Below are positions 14,473-26,419 of a stretch of 64,000 nucleotides of DNA, one piece after another. The position numbers and the translations under genes were made by a program. The notes under the pieces were generated by a model. The model ran no database searches, was not told where the DNA came from, and saw only the letters and a program-made list of their open reading frames with translations. Origin of the DNA: Anisakis pegreffii (taxonomy: Eukaryota > Nematoda > Chromadorea > Rhabditida > Anisakidae); the NCBI GenBank assembly GCA_035041965.1, contig JAPYMA010001607.1, forward strand, positions 1 to 64,000, written 5' to 3'. Every line of letters begins with the position of its first letter. Within the stretch, counting starts at the first letter, position 1.

Positions 14473-15486
14473 TGCTCTAAGGATTCTCTAAAATTCGCTC
14501 CAAGCTCTAAGAGGGTCAAGTGGTCTATATCTCTCATTCACGTTCATTAAAGTAATATCAATATCTGTTCGCGAAGCCCTAATTTCATTCTAAGCTTGAA
14601 ATTTTGAAAAACGGATGTGAGGAGCTTGGCCTGCTCGCCTAGCCAGCGGGGTGGCGTCAATCAAGGCTAAAACAGTGCGAACGGAAACGCGAGCATTGTG
14701 GCCAGCAACGTTATAAACGTTTGACAGCCTGGCTAATCCAGGTAATCCAGGATGTGAGGAGAGGCTCAAGGCAGGACTGAATAAAAGGATTACATAAGGA
14801 TTGAGGAAAGTTGGCTCTTCTGCAAATTTGGCAAAGTGGCGTGGCATTGACAGTTGTCCTTTTTTCAAATGCGGCAATTTGAAATTCTCCGGAAGTGACC
14901 ATCACACAAAACCTTTCGTAATCATCTTTAAAGATGACCCCAATTGTCGCTAAACACATATGATATGAAAGATTTCATAGCGAGCCAGATTTTTACCACA
15001 CTTTTTGTTTGTGACAATTACACAGAATTGAAGTAAACATCCTCAAGAAAAATGACTTTATTCATTCAATCTGACCAAACTGCATTACAAAAACTAACAC
15101 ACAATACCGAAATTAACTACATTTTACAACAAAAACAAAACAAAGTGTATCGTGAACTGCACTGAACAACAATCGTTTCATCTGCAGTAATCATCATTTG
15201 TTACAATAATAATCATCATCATTTTCAATAACACAATAATCATTTGTCATCCTAAACGTTACACATTTGCAATCTATCAATATTAAGTGAAACTATTTGA
15301 ATACGGTCTCATACTGAAGACAAATTCAAAGTTCCAGTCCATTCCGCACAACTTTCATCGTAACGTACTAGCATTAGATTGCAAGAAACAATATTTACGA
15401 TCACATTTCAGGCAGTAATAGACATTCGATATTACAGATAACTTTATACAAGGAACACTCTCAAGTTGAACAACTCAAGATTTCCT
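14473..15486. other. Intergenic region between MRPS11 and YIPF5
   Basis: About 1 kb. Besides one copy of a dispersed repeat (14625-14752) it is AT-rich with poly-A-like runs around 15050-15260. Presumably it contains the MRPS11 3' UTR and the YIPF5 5' flank. No further gene seen. Confidence 0.6.
14625..14752 (-). repeat. Dispersed repeat D1, copy 1 (about 128 bp)
   Basis: This segment is the reverse complement of 20693-20822 in the galectin intron, with roughly 93 percent identity by eye over about 128 bp. It runs from cttggcctgctcgcctagcc to ggtaatccagg. In both copies one reading frame stays open and encodes RLSNV-x-NVAGHNARVSVRTV followed by LALIDATPLARRAGQ. The GC content is clearly higher than the flanks, so it is an inserted or captured sequence rather than local duplication. 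I do not recognise the peptide. Confidence 0.8.
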
Positions 15487-17126
15487 CTACACACGACGTA
15501 TTTTTCGCGGTCTAGGTCCCAGCTCTGGCAGAGGTGTATTATCTGTTATCGAGACCACTTGAACACCAGCCACCGTCAAGCCTTTCACACACGTCATCCG
15601 GCCAGGTCCTATGCCCCTTACCTGAAGTTTGATTCAGTCATTAAATTTCTCTTTTTTTGAAAAATACTTTCAATTGAAAAAAAAACTAATACGGTCACGA
15701 TAACACACTTATGAAAAAGTCATACCAAATCACTGACGTGAAAAGAAAATATAAATTTCAAAAAATTCTTATTTTATAATCCGTTAATGACTCTTTATAA
15801 TTTTATAATCCTTTATGTTTTCACCAAACGTATCACTTCTGATGATATTTTCCAGGTTAAATCAATTGATCGCATCTATTCCTTTGAATTATCGAACTAA
15901 GAAATAATTCAGTAACACGAATTCCGAATGAATCACGAAAAAAGCGATGTAAGAATGCGTAAAATCGCCTAACCTGTACTCGAACTGTTCGGATGCCTCG
16001 TCGAACCAGTCGTTGCCCAGCTGCAACTCCGGTCGTTTGACCAGCAATAGTTGTCTTTTTACGAGCGTTCTTGAATCCTTCTAATCGACACGATGTATAT
16101 GTGATTATATTGAACTGAAATACTTCACATCTTAATTGCCTTTAAATCGCCAATACTAACAGTTCATGAACTATACATTACGGCACATAATTTCATATTT
16201 CAAGCTTATCCAAATTCTATATTTCAGACATCAACATGATCGTATCTAATGTTAAAATCATGAATTTGATTTTAACATCAGATGTGATCATGCTGAGATA
16301 TGAAATATAGAATTTGCATAATGACAAATCAGGAGGAACTACGGGGGAATCAATAGAAAAAGGAGCAAAATCAATGAGATCAAAAACGAATTCACTTTAT
16401 AATCGGTGACCATCACAAGTGTGTTGTTCTTGGATGCTTTGATGAAGACGATTGGTAGCTCATCGAAAGGTATGCCGTTATACAACTGCTTCATTGTTTC
16501 TGGTGTGGGTAATCGATGGTCAATGCTGGACGTATCCACCGAAATTAATGTTTCCATCGCCCCAGCTGTGCCCTCGAGAGCAATTCGTTCCGAACGAGTC
16601 AACTTCACACCTGCAACAAAAAGAAGACTTGAATCTGAATGCGACATGATGCCATTCACAAAAAACTTCATTATTTCAAGCATCAAACAGACTGCTTCAT
16701 GAATACGCATGTAACTGAGGTTAAATTAATCGAAATATGTTCACAAATTAATTTTTCATCTGGACCATTAGCTATGGCTTTTGATTGAATACTGTTATTT
16801 CTTTTTTGCAGCATTCATGACACGCTTGAAATCTTTCAATTCATTTCGAATTCTCAAATATTATCAACTTTTCCATTTAATTTTATCAACTCAATACGTC
16901 TAATTATCTGATCTCATATGTCCACCATGAATTCATATGAAAACACATAAAATGAGAAGTTTGATGATGTACCTGCACGTTGCGCATCACGAATACTATC
17001 ATGAAATGCTGTCGATAAGCTTAGATTCCTCAACTGGTTGAAGTTGACTTGAAACGATGACAGTCCAAATCGAGTCGAGTAAAACAATCGCGAACAACAT
17101 TCTCCCAACAATTTTCTCAATACCAT
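15487..17126 (-). CDS. MRPS11: Mitochondrial small-subunit ribosomal protein uS11m, 4 exons
   Basis: Exons: 17126-16973, 16610-16396, 16114-15974, 15621-15487. They join in phase to 214 residues; human MRPS11 has 194. uS11 sits on the platform of the small subunit near the mRNA exit channel. The N-terminus ([20 protein letters not shown]) is basic and acid-poor, as for mitochondrial import. The conserved uS11 body starts near residue 100: [89 protein letters not shown] and a basic end RRV. The residues before position 100 are poorly conserved, as in other animals. Intron 2 contains a fold-back repeat. The gene is divergent from the galectin gene 538 bp away. Confidence 0.95.
16211..16316. repeat. 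Fold-back repeat in an MRPS11 intron
   Basis: Left arm 16211-16260 and right arm 16267-16316 (50 nt each) are reverse complements with about six mismatches, separated by a 6-nt loop. It lies wholly inside intron 2 of MRPS11 (16115-16395), which would form a strong hairpin in the pre-mRNA. It looks like a small inverted-repeat element (MITE type) or palindromic duplication. Confidence 0.85.
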
Positions 17127-17663
17127 TATCTAGAACGATTTTATTGACTGTTCACTTACTGATTACTAGAGCACGGCTAAACCATTTTTCTACGCTAACA
17201 CGTGAAAAAGACAAATGGCAACGAAAGCGAGTTTGCTAATTGTAAGCTTTTGCTAATAATAAGGCGTTTGGCGACTGGACCAACCAGGACGATATCCGCC
17301 AATTGCTGATTTTTTGATCTTGTTATTGTGCAGTGCTATTAAAAATGATGAAATCCGTTGCGCATATGACGTAATTGCAATGGAATTCACGTTTTTTATT
17401 TACTCATCCAAGTTGATAATTAAGAGGAAATGAGATGCTACCTTCTGGAATTGTTCAATATGTCGAAATTTTATGAAAAGTCTCATATATAAAGTTTCAT
17501 CAATTTCTACTCATTATTAAATTCCATCACGTCATGTTCAGATTACTTATATCCTCGTTTAGTTTAAATCACGTATTGTGTGTTCTGAATGGGTGTCTTT
17601 GCTGACAGCTTATTTGCATATTTTCAGTTCCACAACTGTAAATCCAGAATCTGAGCACGGGTA
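17127..17663. promoter_or_regulatory. Shared intergenic region between divergent MRPS11 and galectin genes
   Basis: This 537-bp gap separates two divergently transcribed starts, so both promoters must lie here or overlap. A catattttcag just before 17630 is a good trans-splice acceptor for the galectin mRNA, leaving a leader of about 35 nt before the ATG at 17664. No specific transcription factor site is claimed. Confidence 0.45.
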
Positions 17664-20600
17664 ATGGCTTCGGCACCTCCATACGATGACGCATCAGAGG
17701 AATCGGTGATACGTAACCCTGTAAGTGAACTACCATACCTCATTGAATAGTTTTCATTTATTCGGGTTAAGCCTCTGAAACGAAATCATCCATACTCAAG
17801 CGATAAATTATCCATACATTCGTTCTATTACTTCGAATCATACTTACAGTTTCTAGCAATGACCGTAAATTTTCAGGAAATCCCTTGTACGAAACAGATA
17901 CCCGGTGGACTTTTCCCAGGTCGTTCGATTCTGATCAAAGGAATAGTTCTAAAAGACACCGACTCTAAACGATTTGCCGTCGAGCTATGCTGCGGTCTGC
18001 TGGTTCGTGGCGATCACCAAGACAATAAAGTTCTACATTTCAACCCACGTTTTGACGTCAGTAACTCTTGGTATGTTTGTAAATTTATTCGGGTGACTTT
18101 CACTTCGATAGTCTTAAGTTAAATTTTACGAATTGTTCTCTTTTACTGTTAGCTAACAGCTGACAGCAACTTTTTTGAAAAAAATTGATGAATGATTTTC
18201 GAGACTCAATCTGATTGAAGGTTCTCTGCGAAAGCAGATCGTGATATTGTGCTGAATTCGCTGGTGAACAATCGCTGGGGTGTTGAAGAGCGTTACGGCA
18301 ATGTTTTTAAAGAGGGCGAACAGTTCTCCTTACGAATCCTTGTTCTGTCGGAATATTTTAAGGTGGGCGATGAAAGATTTGAGTATATTAGAGATTTTTC
18401 TGCCATATTACTTCAAAAATATTCACCATTATTATTGTCATCAACGTTGTTATGCATTCGTGATTTATTTGCAATAGTGATCAGTTTGAAATTTTTGTGG
18501 TTAATTGAATTATTTATCTTGATTATTGCTTGGAGATTGCGGTGAATGGTCGTCATTTATGTGATTATATGTACCGAGTGAGGGTCGATGATGCGCAGAT
18601 ATTATTTATCAGTGGTAATGTGGCTGTCGATTCGATCGAATTTCAAGGAGATGTAAGAGTTTTCATTGCGTTCATTTCAAAACTTCCACACGATCTTTCA
18701 AATCTCCTCACTGCTTGTATCAGCAGGTCGCTGATCGAATTTCCTTTTACTATTCTATCGAAAACACTCAATTCTTTCCATTCGCATGGGTGGTGATGGA
18801 GAAAGAAACTTCATAACTTTTATCTTTATGTCACTATGCGTTAGCTTTGACATTTCGATGCTCAATAACGATTTGATTATTAACAATACATATCACTGAG
18901 CATTCTCGATTGTTTGTTACGATACGATTATCATTGTAAGAATTTTAATTCAAGTTTCATAATAATGAAATTGCAACCGTCTTTGAGTGTACAGATTAAA
19001 GGCTTCTTGGTGCAGTTGGTTGCATTGGTTTTGTATCTGTCCTTTGTTTCCCTTTGCCCATTGTGGAAACTTTCAAGATGCATCCGAAGGAAGCATCATG
19101 GACGTCTGCATATCGTGTTATCGCTTCATTCGGTGCAATTAGATTGAGTTGATAGGGTTGAAAGTCTGATGGATACGTTGGGTGCATTTCAAAGATTACC
19201 TGAAAATTACTTGAATCACCATCTTATCCAAGACACTTGTTCGTTTAATTGCTTTTTCGGGGGAGGATAAGCTACCGCGCGTTTAGGTATGCAGTGGAAT
19301 AGGTTGGGTTAGAAGTGTGTGTAGTAATTTCAAATGAACACCATGAGTGAGATGAACATTTTGCAGGATGTTGGAAGACCGGTCCCTGAATGGTGATGAA
19401 AAATGTGGTAATTTTGCTGGGTGAAGCGTGGTTTGGCTTTAGCCATGAATAATCACTCCTATCGTTGTAGTGCAGTGGTTGAGGTGTTTTATCGTCGAGC
19501 GTTACGTACTGCTTGCTGTGTGTGTTTGATGAATGCTTTGAATTGTTTCATACTCATTTTACTCGCTGATTTACTTTGTATTTGTGTTCAATACTTACCT
19601 TTTATACTCCGTTTATTACCTCCTATTCGATGTTTCAGTTACCTGCTTTGGGTAGTTGATAAAGTTTTACCTGTTTTCATTTGTATTAGGAGAGCTTCAC
19701 TGTTAGTTCTTCTAATTTCCATTGTTCTAATTTATGAAGTTGAAACAGTTTTTTGAATAATGATAATCGTATCGTGCAATCAGCTGCTAATACTCTGTGA
19801 TAAGAGGAGAAGTTTGAATTTCAGTCAGAATTTTGTTTTCATTCTAGAAATTATGTGGTGTTATTTTATTGTTGTAGAGTTGAGAGTTGCCTTCTCACAT
19901 TTCATGTTCTGTATATGTTTTTAAGCTTTAGAGAATCTTTCCTTCTGTGACATTCCAACTGCTAACTGATGCCTATAACTGTTTTTGATATTTTTCTTCT
20001 TGTGGTCTTCGCTAAAACTGTTTGTCTTCTCATTAGAGGTTTCATTTGAATAACTTACCGAATGAATGACTTATACTCGTTTTGCGTCATTCCTCTGATT
20101 TATTAGACGACCGTTTACTCAAAATCACTTCCGCTTCAGCGTTTACTCACGATCCAGCTCAGTTCATTTTCAGTCGACATTCTGTCGGAATCAACTATGT
20201 TGCAGAATCTTTTCTCTAGCCCAGTATGGGTTTCTTTTATGCATCTGTGATTAAATCGTCGTCGCTTTAAGGATTAATTTGCTGCTCAGTTCCACTGACT
20301 GATTTTTTTCTTTTCATATTCGCTTCATATCTTCATCAGTCATCTGTCTAACAATAAGCATTTGCTGTACTGTGCCCAATTGCTTGCGTACAATTCAGTA
20401 ATAATATTATTATTTGATCAGTCGTTTTTCTACCATGACTGAAGGAGCACTCTTCAGCATGTAAATACGCTTCAAGATGAATTATTAATTTATTCAGATT
20501 CATTTTGTCTTTCGCTTTCTGCATGTCATTTTCGTTGATTTTCTTCTATATTAGCTCGTGCACTCTAATTTATTAGGCCGTTCGGGTGTTGGTGATTGTT

Positions 20601-22696
20601 TATGTTCAGTGGAAACGTATGTATAAATTAAGGTTATCATTTTACTGTTCGCTTACACCGTTTAAATAGTAGCATCGTGAACCGAAATAGTACCTGGATT
20701 ACCTGGATTGGCAAGCAGGCTATCAAACGTTTGTAACGTTGCTGGCCATAATGCTCGCGTTTCCGTTCGCACTGTTTTAGCCTTGATTGACGCCACCCCG
20801 CTGGCTAGGCGAGCAGGCCAAGTGAATACAACCGAGTATTTAATTAGTTGCCGTGAATATTTTGCACAAATAAACGCAGCCAAATACCAATCCAATAAAT
20901 AATCATCACCCTACAAAATAAATATTCCACCACCGATCGCACACAGCGATCAACGAAACAACCGCTCGATATGCAAGTAATTTATTCTCTATTCTTGAAC
21001 CGATTTAGTAAATCATCTTATCGCGTTTTGAGCGAAACTTCTCAAGCCTCTCACAGATCAGCTCATTCAGCCATTCTGAACGTGTGTCATAATGCGATTT
21101 CTTAACGAGACATCAAATAACACTCGTGATTCATGTAAAAAATTATTGTTTCATATATTGTAATCTTTATCACTGATAAGATAGTAATAAAACTTTTGCA
21201 TGATCAAATTGTTGTTTCCATGCCTATTACTGAAACATCCTCTATGCAAAAGTATACCTCAATACAGTGGTCCCCACGTTCGCTAGCTCCAATTATCCCT
21301 TTCGATGGTCTGACAGGCCGTCATCGCTCTCCCTCCAGCTACAATAACTTACTATTTTTGCACATAACGTCAGAAATAAATTCTCGACTCCCTCCATTAC
21401 CTTCCTGACACCCCCAAATTACCCAAAAATGGGTAATTTAACCCTCGCTTTCCCATTATGGGGAGCCTGCCCTAGTAAATGTCGTCGTCTTCACAAGGAG
21501 AAGTCACGAATTTACCTCAGCCTTTTGGGATAAATTCTATGTTATCTTGTAGAGCTCCTGTAGCTGCTGATCATGGATATACACTGTCAGATGTTGTCTT
21601 TTTCAGCGTCCAGATGGACGACCTGTACCAGAAAGCAGCAACAGTCAACAGCAAATTCGGAGACCCGTGAGTTTTCATTCAGATGTCTCGATGGGATTCA
21701 CGTATGAGCACTTTAATGGGTTGGCATAGGGGATATCAAATCTTACATTGAATCAAATATTTTCGATCATGAATCCTTGAATCCCATCTGATTATGCATA
21801 AATTCATAAGTAGCTGAAAATATCTCATACGATGAGATCACTGTGGCATTATAATTACGACATATGAGAATGCAGACCGTGTTAGTCTTCGTTCCGAACG
21901 TCACTAATCTTCTCTATCTGGGATTCAGAAGATGCCTCTGGTGGTACCGATCCACGGTGGTCTCGTGGTCGGCGCAACAGTTAAGATAACCGCAACTCCA
22001 CTGATGAACGCCGAACGTTTCGCTGTGAACTTCTTGCGCAACAATGCAAATCGTGATCATTTGCTGCATGTTCGTGTGGATTTCCCGAAAGGAAAGCGAC
22101 AAGTTGAGCATATTTCGAATTTTTAATTCAGTGCAATACTAATCACTGATGAGATATCTCATTTGAAAAGCTCTTTCCATTTTGTGGATACGATATGAAC
22201 CAGGGGTTGTTCTCTCATACGGTGTGCGATTCGTTGTGCCGTTGAAGAAAGACTTTGTTTTGACTGTTTTATCTCCTCTTCACCTTTCGTAGCGTATTCT
22301 TTTCATAGGGAGCAGTTATCCGGAACAGCTGTTTGGAAGGAGTTTGGCAAAAAGAAGAACGTCAAATCAATCAGTTTCCATTCATCCTCGGTGTCACGTT
22401 CGATATGGTACTCACAGCGGGTCTCGGCCACATGACGGTTACAATTAGATGCCTCTGGCAGTTTTGTTCATAGAATTCCCAATTGTGTTCAATTGTTAGC
22501 GCAAAATTTACTCTTAGTTGATAAGTACTGCTTGTTTTGCTGTCTTGATCAATGAATCGCTTTGTAGATCGAGATAAACGGTAGAGAATTCACGCGCTTC
22601 ACCTATCGTGGTGACGTTCCAATGAAAGACGTGGACAGATTCGAGTTGAGGGGTGATATTGCCGTACAAATGGTTCAACTCAACAATATCTCGTGA
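17664..22696 (+). CDS. Tandem-repeat galectin with two carbohydrate-recognition domains, 8 exons
   Basis: Exons: 17664-17720, 17877-18070, 18221-18362, 18536-18652, 21607-21666, 21929-22102, 22309-22407, 22568-22696. They are in phase and give 323 residues, the usual size for a nematode two-domain galectin. Galectins bind beta-galactosides and are secreted without a signal peptide; none is visible here. CRD1 (about 22-165) has the full sugar-binding set: HFNPRF, VLNS and WGVEER. A short linker (RPDGRPVPESSNSQQQIRRP, about 171-190) has its own exon. CRD2 (about 191-323) has LHVRVDF, VIRNS and WQKEER, so the Asn and Arg of HxNPR are replaced and sugar specificity is probably altered. Intron 4 is 2.95 kb. 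Donor at 18071 was chosen because it alone keeps phase with exon 3. AATAAA lies at 22992. Confidence 0.93.
20693..20822 (+). repeat. Dispersed repeat D1, copy 2 (about 130 bp)
   Basis: Inverted relative to the copy at 14625-14752. The shared frame here reads ASRLSNVCNVAGHNARVSV followed by RTVLALIDATPLARRAGQ. Both ends of the similarity are sharp: homology stops just before the direct motif acctggattacctgg and just after gagcaggccaag. No terminal inverted repeats or target duplications are obvious. Confidence 0.8.
21365..21445 (-). repeat. Dispersed repeat D2, copy 1, with palindromic core
   Basis: Read on the minus strand it resembles 55121-55200: a gggt(t/g)aaattacc core, then tttgggtaatttgg(g/a)ggtgt, then ggtaatggagggagtcgag. 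The core aaattaccc-aaaaat-gggtaattt (21416-21439) is a perfect 9-bp-arm palindrome. Similarity is about 75-80 percent by eye. It lies in galectin intron 4. Confidence 0.65.
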
Positions 22697-23870
22697 AAGC
22701 CATCCATCCACATTTTTATTTTTTCCAAATCTATCGGGTTTTTCAAATGTTCAATTATCTGTACGGTTACAACGAAGTTATTTCAAAGCATCTGAGTTGT
22801 CCGCTGAAAACTCATTTCATGATGGAACTCAAAATTTTATCAGAATACACTTCACTTTCTTCGACTTTGAATGTTTTATACAGGAGTTTTGGCATACAAT
22901 TGCCGTTTCTTTTCAAAATCTTTCATTCGAATATTATTTCACTGTGATATTGTGTACGATTATGCTGTAGTTCACTGTATTTGTACAACGTAATAAAACG
23001 GAGTAACTGACACTCAGACTCAGATAATGATAAATATGAAGAGTGTAATCATATCAAGGCGTTCTTGTCGGTAACTCGAACAAAACCTTCGCACAAAAAC
23101 AAATTTCTTCGAACAGCGAATAGATTAAGTCCTTGTTGAAATTCATTGCTTTTTCCAGTGAAGGTTCATTACAAAAAAGAATATTGGAACGCTTCTGAGA
23201 CTGCATTTATCAATGTGATATTGTATTTATCTGATAATGCTGATCTAATAATAATAACAAATGCAGTTCCTTATTTATCTAATATCTGAGTCTTCTGATA
23301 CTGTATTCGCTGTAATGTTCCTTACAGCAAACCTATGAAACTTCTAATTGCGAAGTTATTATTTACATCAGATAATAACAATGAATGAAACACGATCAAA
23401 ATTGGAAATAATCGTGAACATTTCGAATTCAAGTCTTTGCAGAAAGGAAGTAGGATAGCACTGAGTGGGATTCCTGGTAGTATTTCACAACGAAGTGCCA
23501 AAATTTTTAAAAATTCAGAAAACTAATGTATAAGTTGAATCGCCCGTCGGTTGGTTGTTAGATGTAATTGCATTTCCACTCACTTCAGTGATCGTTGCAT
23601 GATCTCTAATGATCAAAACGAATCTGCTTAATTGAAGCTCACAGCTAATGATCCAAATTCACATTTATTGAATAATACCATAAAGTATGCAGTTGTTCGA
23701 TCTCAAAAATTATTCACATGAAAAATTGAATCCATTTCTCAAATTTTATCCTTGTAATATAAAGTGATAATTTCTATGTTTAAGACAATCGGATGAATAA
23801 TTAATGCATTGATTAGACTAAATTCGTGGCGAGAATTCGTCATCGTAGTCATCGTTTGTTCGTTGTAAAT
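22697..23870. other. Convergent intergenic region after the galectin gene
   Basis: This separates the galectin stop from the end of the minus-strand membrane-protein gene. It contains a poly(A) signal AATAAA at 22992-22997, probably for the galectin, 295 nt past the stop. The rest is AT-rich without a supported frame. Confidence 0.55.
22992..22997 (+). terminator. Probable poly(A) signal of the galectin gene
   Basis: Canonical AATAAA hexamer on the coding strand, 295 nt after the galectin stop codon and the first such hexamer downstream. Position only; cleavage site not determined. Confidence 0.4.
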
Positions 23871-25379
23871 TCATCCGGTTCCAGCTGGAGGTGTTGTTGC
23901 TGCTGCTGGCTGTGGTGTGGCTGCTGGATGCAACTCTTCTGACAATTTTGCACTGTCTTTCTGATTCTGATTCTCATTTTGGTTCAGATTCTGATTTTGT
24001 TGTACCTCTGACTCACCATTGTCGGCTTTATCTTAACGCAGATGGTTCGGTTGCAAAGACGATTGTTCATTTGAGAGTTCTCAGAAAAATTGATCTCATC
24101 AAATGGTTTGTGTTAATTGTAAATATGAGTACCAATGGCTGTAGCAGTTGAATGAAACCATTTCTCAGCAAGAATCCTCTATATATAGACTATCAGGAGT
24201 TCATGCTCTGAACTGCATCAGGAGAGTTCAAACATCAGGAGTTTAGGCTCTGAACTGCGTTGAAAAATCAGATTCTTTTCTAATCATCGATGGGGACCAC
24301 CATTTCATCGTCCAGAAAAGAGTTAGCAAACGACTAACCGACTGCGTTGTCTGTCTCAATGAATCGCCGCAGCTGTTCTGCAAGCTCACTAGAAAACAAC
24401 TGAAAAATGGAAAAAAAACAAAATTTACGCGGACACCAACCATCTTGAATGATATTTCCGTCTTTGTCTTTTATCGGAAATGCCACTTCACTTTTCATAC
24501 TGTAGTAAGTATCCGCTTCTAATGCTTCTGGATCCTGAATTGAATCTTTCACATTATTGTAACTTGATTGCGCTTATCAACTGATTCAATGAGACTCAGC
24601 TGATCGTCATACTTACTAACTTCAATTAACGAATTGATTGATCGAAACTGATTCAATTAACGAAAAGATAGATCAACTCAACGTGAATGTAGAATAGCAC
24701 ATGAACAAACTATGAATGTTGGTGGTTTGAAAGTAATGTTTGCTTCGGATTTCTTCTTGAGGCATTGCATCAAGGATAAAATTGGTAAATAATATGAAAA
24801 AAGTATCGTCATGAAGGTCCATAATGCTGATGAAATAAGTGCGGATAACAATTCGATCATGGAACTTTTGAATGTGTCAACTGAAAGTAATGTCATATAC
24901 AGTGCGTTATCATCATCAATGCTGTCTGTATTCGACCAGCTTCACTTGATGAATGTTTACTAGAAGAATGCTGATTTGAGTTTAACACAACAGAATTAAT
25001 TCACCGTTGATTTCTCCACCACCGACGTTCACGTTGAGACCGTTAAGCGTCTCGTACACACATATAAAATAACTTCTTATTGGTACATCGATGAGCATCA
25101 TCACAAAATCATTTTCAATAAATGCAAAACGACCTGTGCTCAATTCAAATTTTCATCATCTGCTTCAAACAGACCTCCTTCAAATGGCCAACATTGGAGA
25201 AGTTTTGTTGGAGCTTTTGATCACTGAACATAGCTTACTGTGATAATGTGGTGTTTCTTGAACTGACAATGAATAGCTCATTGTCAGAAAATTTTATGTC
25301 AGCTTTCTGACGTTAACATAGAAATTACTCAAACAACGACGGTGGTGCTCAATGCATTCGCATCGTTCAGCATTGGTCT
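23871..25379 (-). CDS. Unrecognised single-span membrane protein, 3' exons (partial)
   Basis: A phase-consistent chain of exons can be read: about 25140-25005, 24880-24711, 24534-24429, 24377-24339 and 24031-23871 (stop). A further candidate exon upstream, 25377 to about 25340, reads TNAERCECIEHHRRC. The product has a probable extracellular part (FIENDFVMMLIDVPIRSYF, then CVYETLNGLNVNVGGGEIN). One strong membrane segment follows (LLSALISSALWTFM-TILFSYYLPILSL), then KKKSE as a stop-transfer flank. The tail is polar (ADTYYSMKSEVAFPIKDKDG) and ends in a Q/N-rich and Ala/Pro/Thr-rich segment. The 5' end is unresolved, and I do not recognise the family. Joins between the last five exons are supported because every phase closes; the 24429/24377 intron is only 51 nt. 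Confidence 0.55.
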
Positions 25380-26206
25380 GCAATTAACAAAACGATTGAA
25401 TGTATAGCAGTGATACTGAAAACATTTATCGGATGAATACGAAAAGTGCATAACAGTCAGTCAGCAAATTCAACAATCGAAGTATTTTGATCAGCTTCAT
25501 GAGCCATGCTGCTTGCATGATGCTCTGAATTGTTCAATTGCACTAAAAACAATCAATTTTATGATTTGCATTTTGCAAGCATTCTCCAAAATACATTTCA
25601 TATATGCATCATATTTGGATCTAAACATGCAAATACTCGCCACTTTCGCACATCCTCTTCAATGAACAAACGAATGTCTATTGCAGTCTGTATTTTTTCC
25701 TTTTCTTGTGATTGACGGAATCGAGATGAATTGTTTCACGATATGGATGTACTGCCGAGATCCAGCAATGCTTATGGCACCATCAAGTTCACTTTAGCTC
25801 GAGCTCAGCATTCTTTTATCGTCGAATGTTGACTTTCTAAGCCAAAAAGAATTTCTTTTTTTTAATGGAACGATTGAATAAATCTATTTTGTGAAAATTA
25901 TCTACACGGTGAAACTCCCAAATTACCTCATCAGCTCGGACTTAACTGACTTAGTATACATACGGCTTGAACACTAAAAAAAGCAGTTATCAGCTCAAAT
26001 TTTAGCTTTTCTAGGATTCTAGTGATCTTACTGTAAGCGATTCATACGGTATTGATACTCAATTCAATGTTGCTTACAAAGAAAACTCTTAACAAATTAG
26101 TTTTTAACATAGCTGATTTGTATGAATTTTCATGCATCTGAAACAATTTTAAGGAATTAAATAGTTTGTGGTGTATTGTGCGTTGTTGTTTGTGACTTTT
26201 TCTTAG

Positions 26207-26419
26207 TCTTCTTCCATCTTCAAAAGTGGATATCGTTCTTATTGGCGACATTCAGCGAAACAATTGCAATTGACCGATTCTGAATATGAATCGGTCTGTT
26301 TTGAGCCTCAGCCTAATCATAGACTTGCAAGTCAATCTTTGCCTGAACTCAAGGTTAATTCCAGCGAAAGACATGCGGATGCACCAGTCAGTACAATGTT
26401 TACAGATTACCTCATTTAG
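26207..26419 (+). CDS. Candidate terminal coding exon, unknown product
   Basis: After a ttttcttag acceptor the plus strand is open for 70 codons to a TAG. It has a balanced, soluble composition: FKSGYRSYWRHSAKQLQLTD, then EYESVCFEPQPNH, then SLPELKVNSSERHADAPV. This is unlike the T-rich chance frames nearby and could be the cytoplasmic tail of a receptor or channel. A tiny candidate exon encoding DSSDLT lies at 26017-26034 between ctag and gtaagc. I could not find convincing further upstream exons, so the gene model is incomplete and may be wrong. Confidence 0.35.
   Translation, partial: SSSIFKSGYRSYWRHSAKQLQLTDSEYESVCFEPQPNHRLASQSLPELKVNSSERHADAPVSTMFTDYLI

Larger units (their letters stand above)
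18653..21606. other. Long galectin intron 4 with two dispersed repeats
   Basis: The intron is ten times longer than its neighbours and separates CRD1 from the linker exon. It is T-rich on the coding strand. Open frames there (for example 19421-19756) are hydrophobic products of T-richness. It carries copy 2 of repeat D1 (20693-20822) and copy 1 of repeat D2 (about 21365-21445). Insertions of this kind probably explain the length. Confidence 0.6.

Noticed and set aside
19421..19756. 111-codon frame in galectin intron 4
   Set aside because: Hydrophobic product of a T-rich intron, with no acceptor or donor connecting to the galectin phases.
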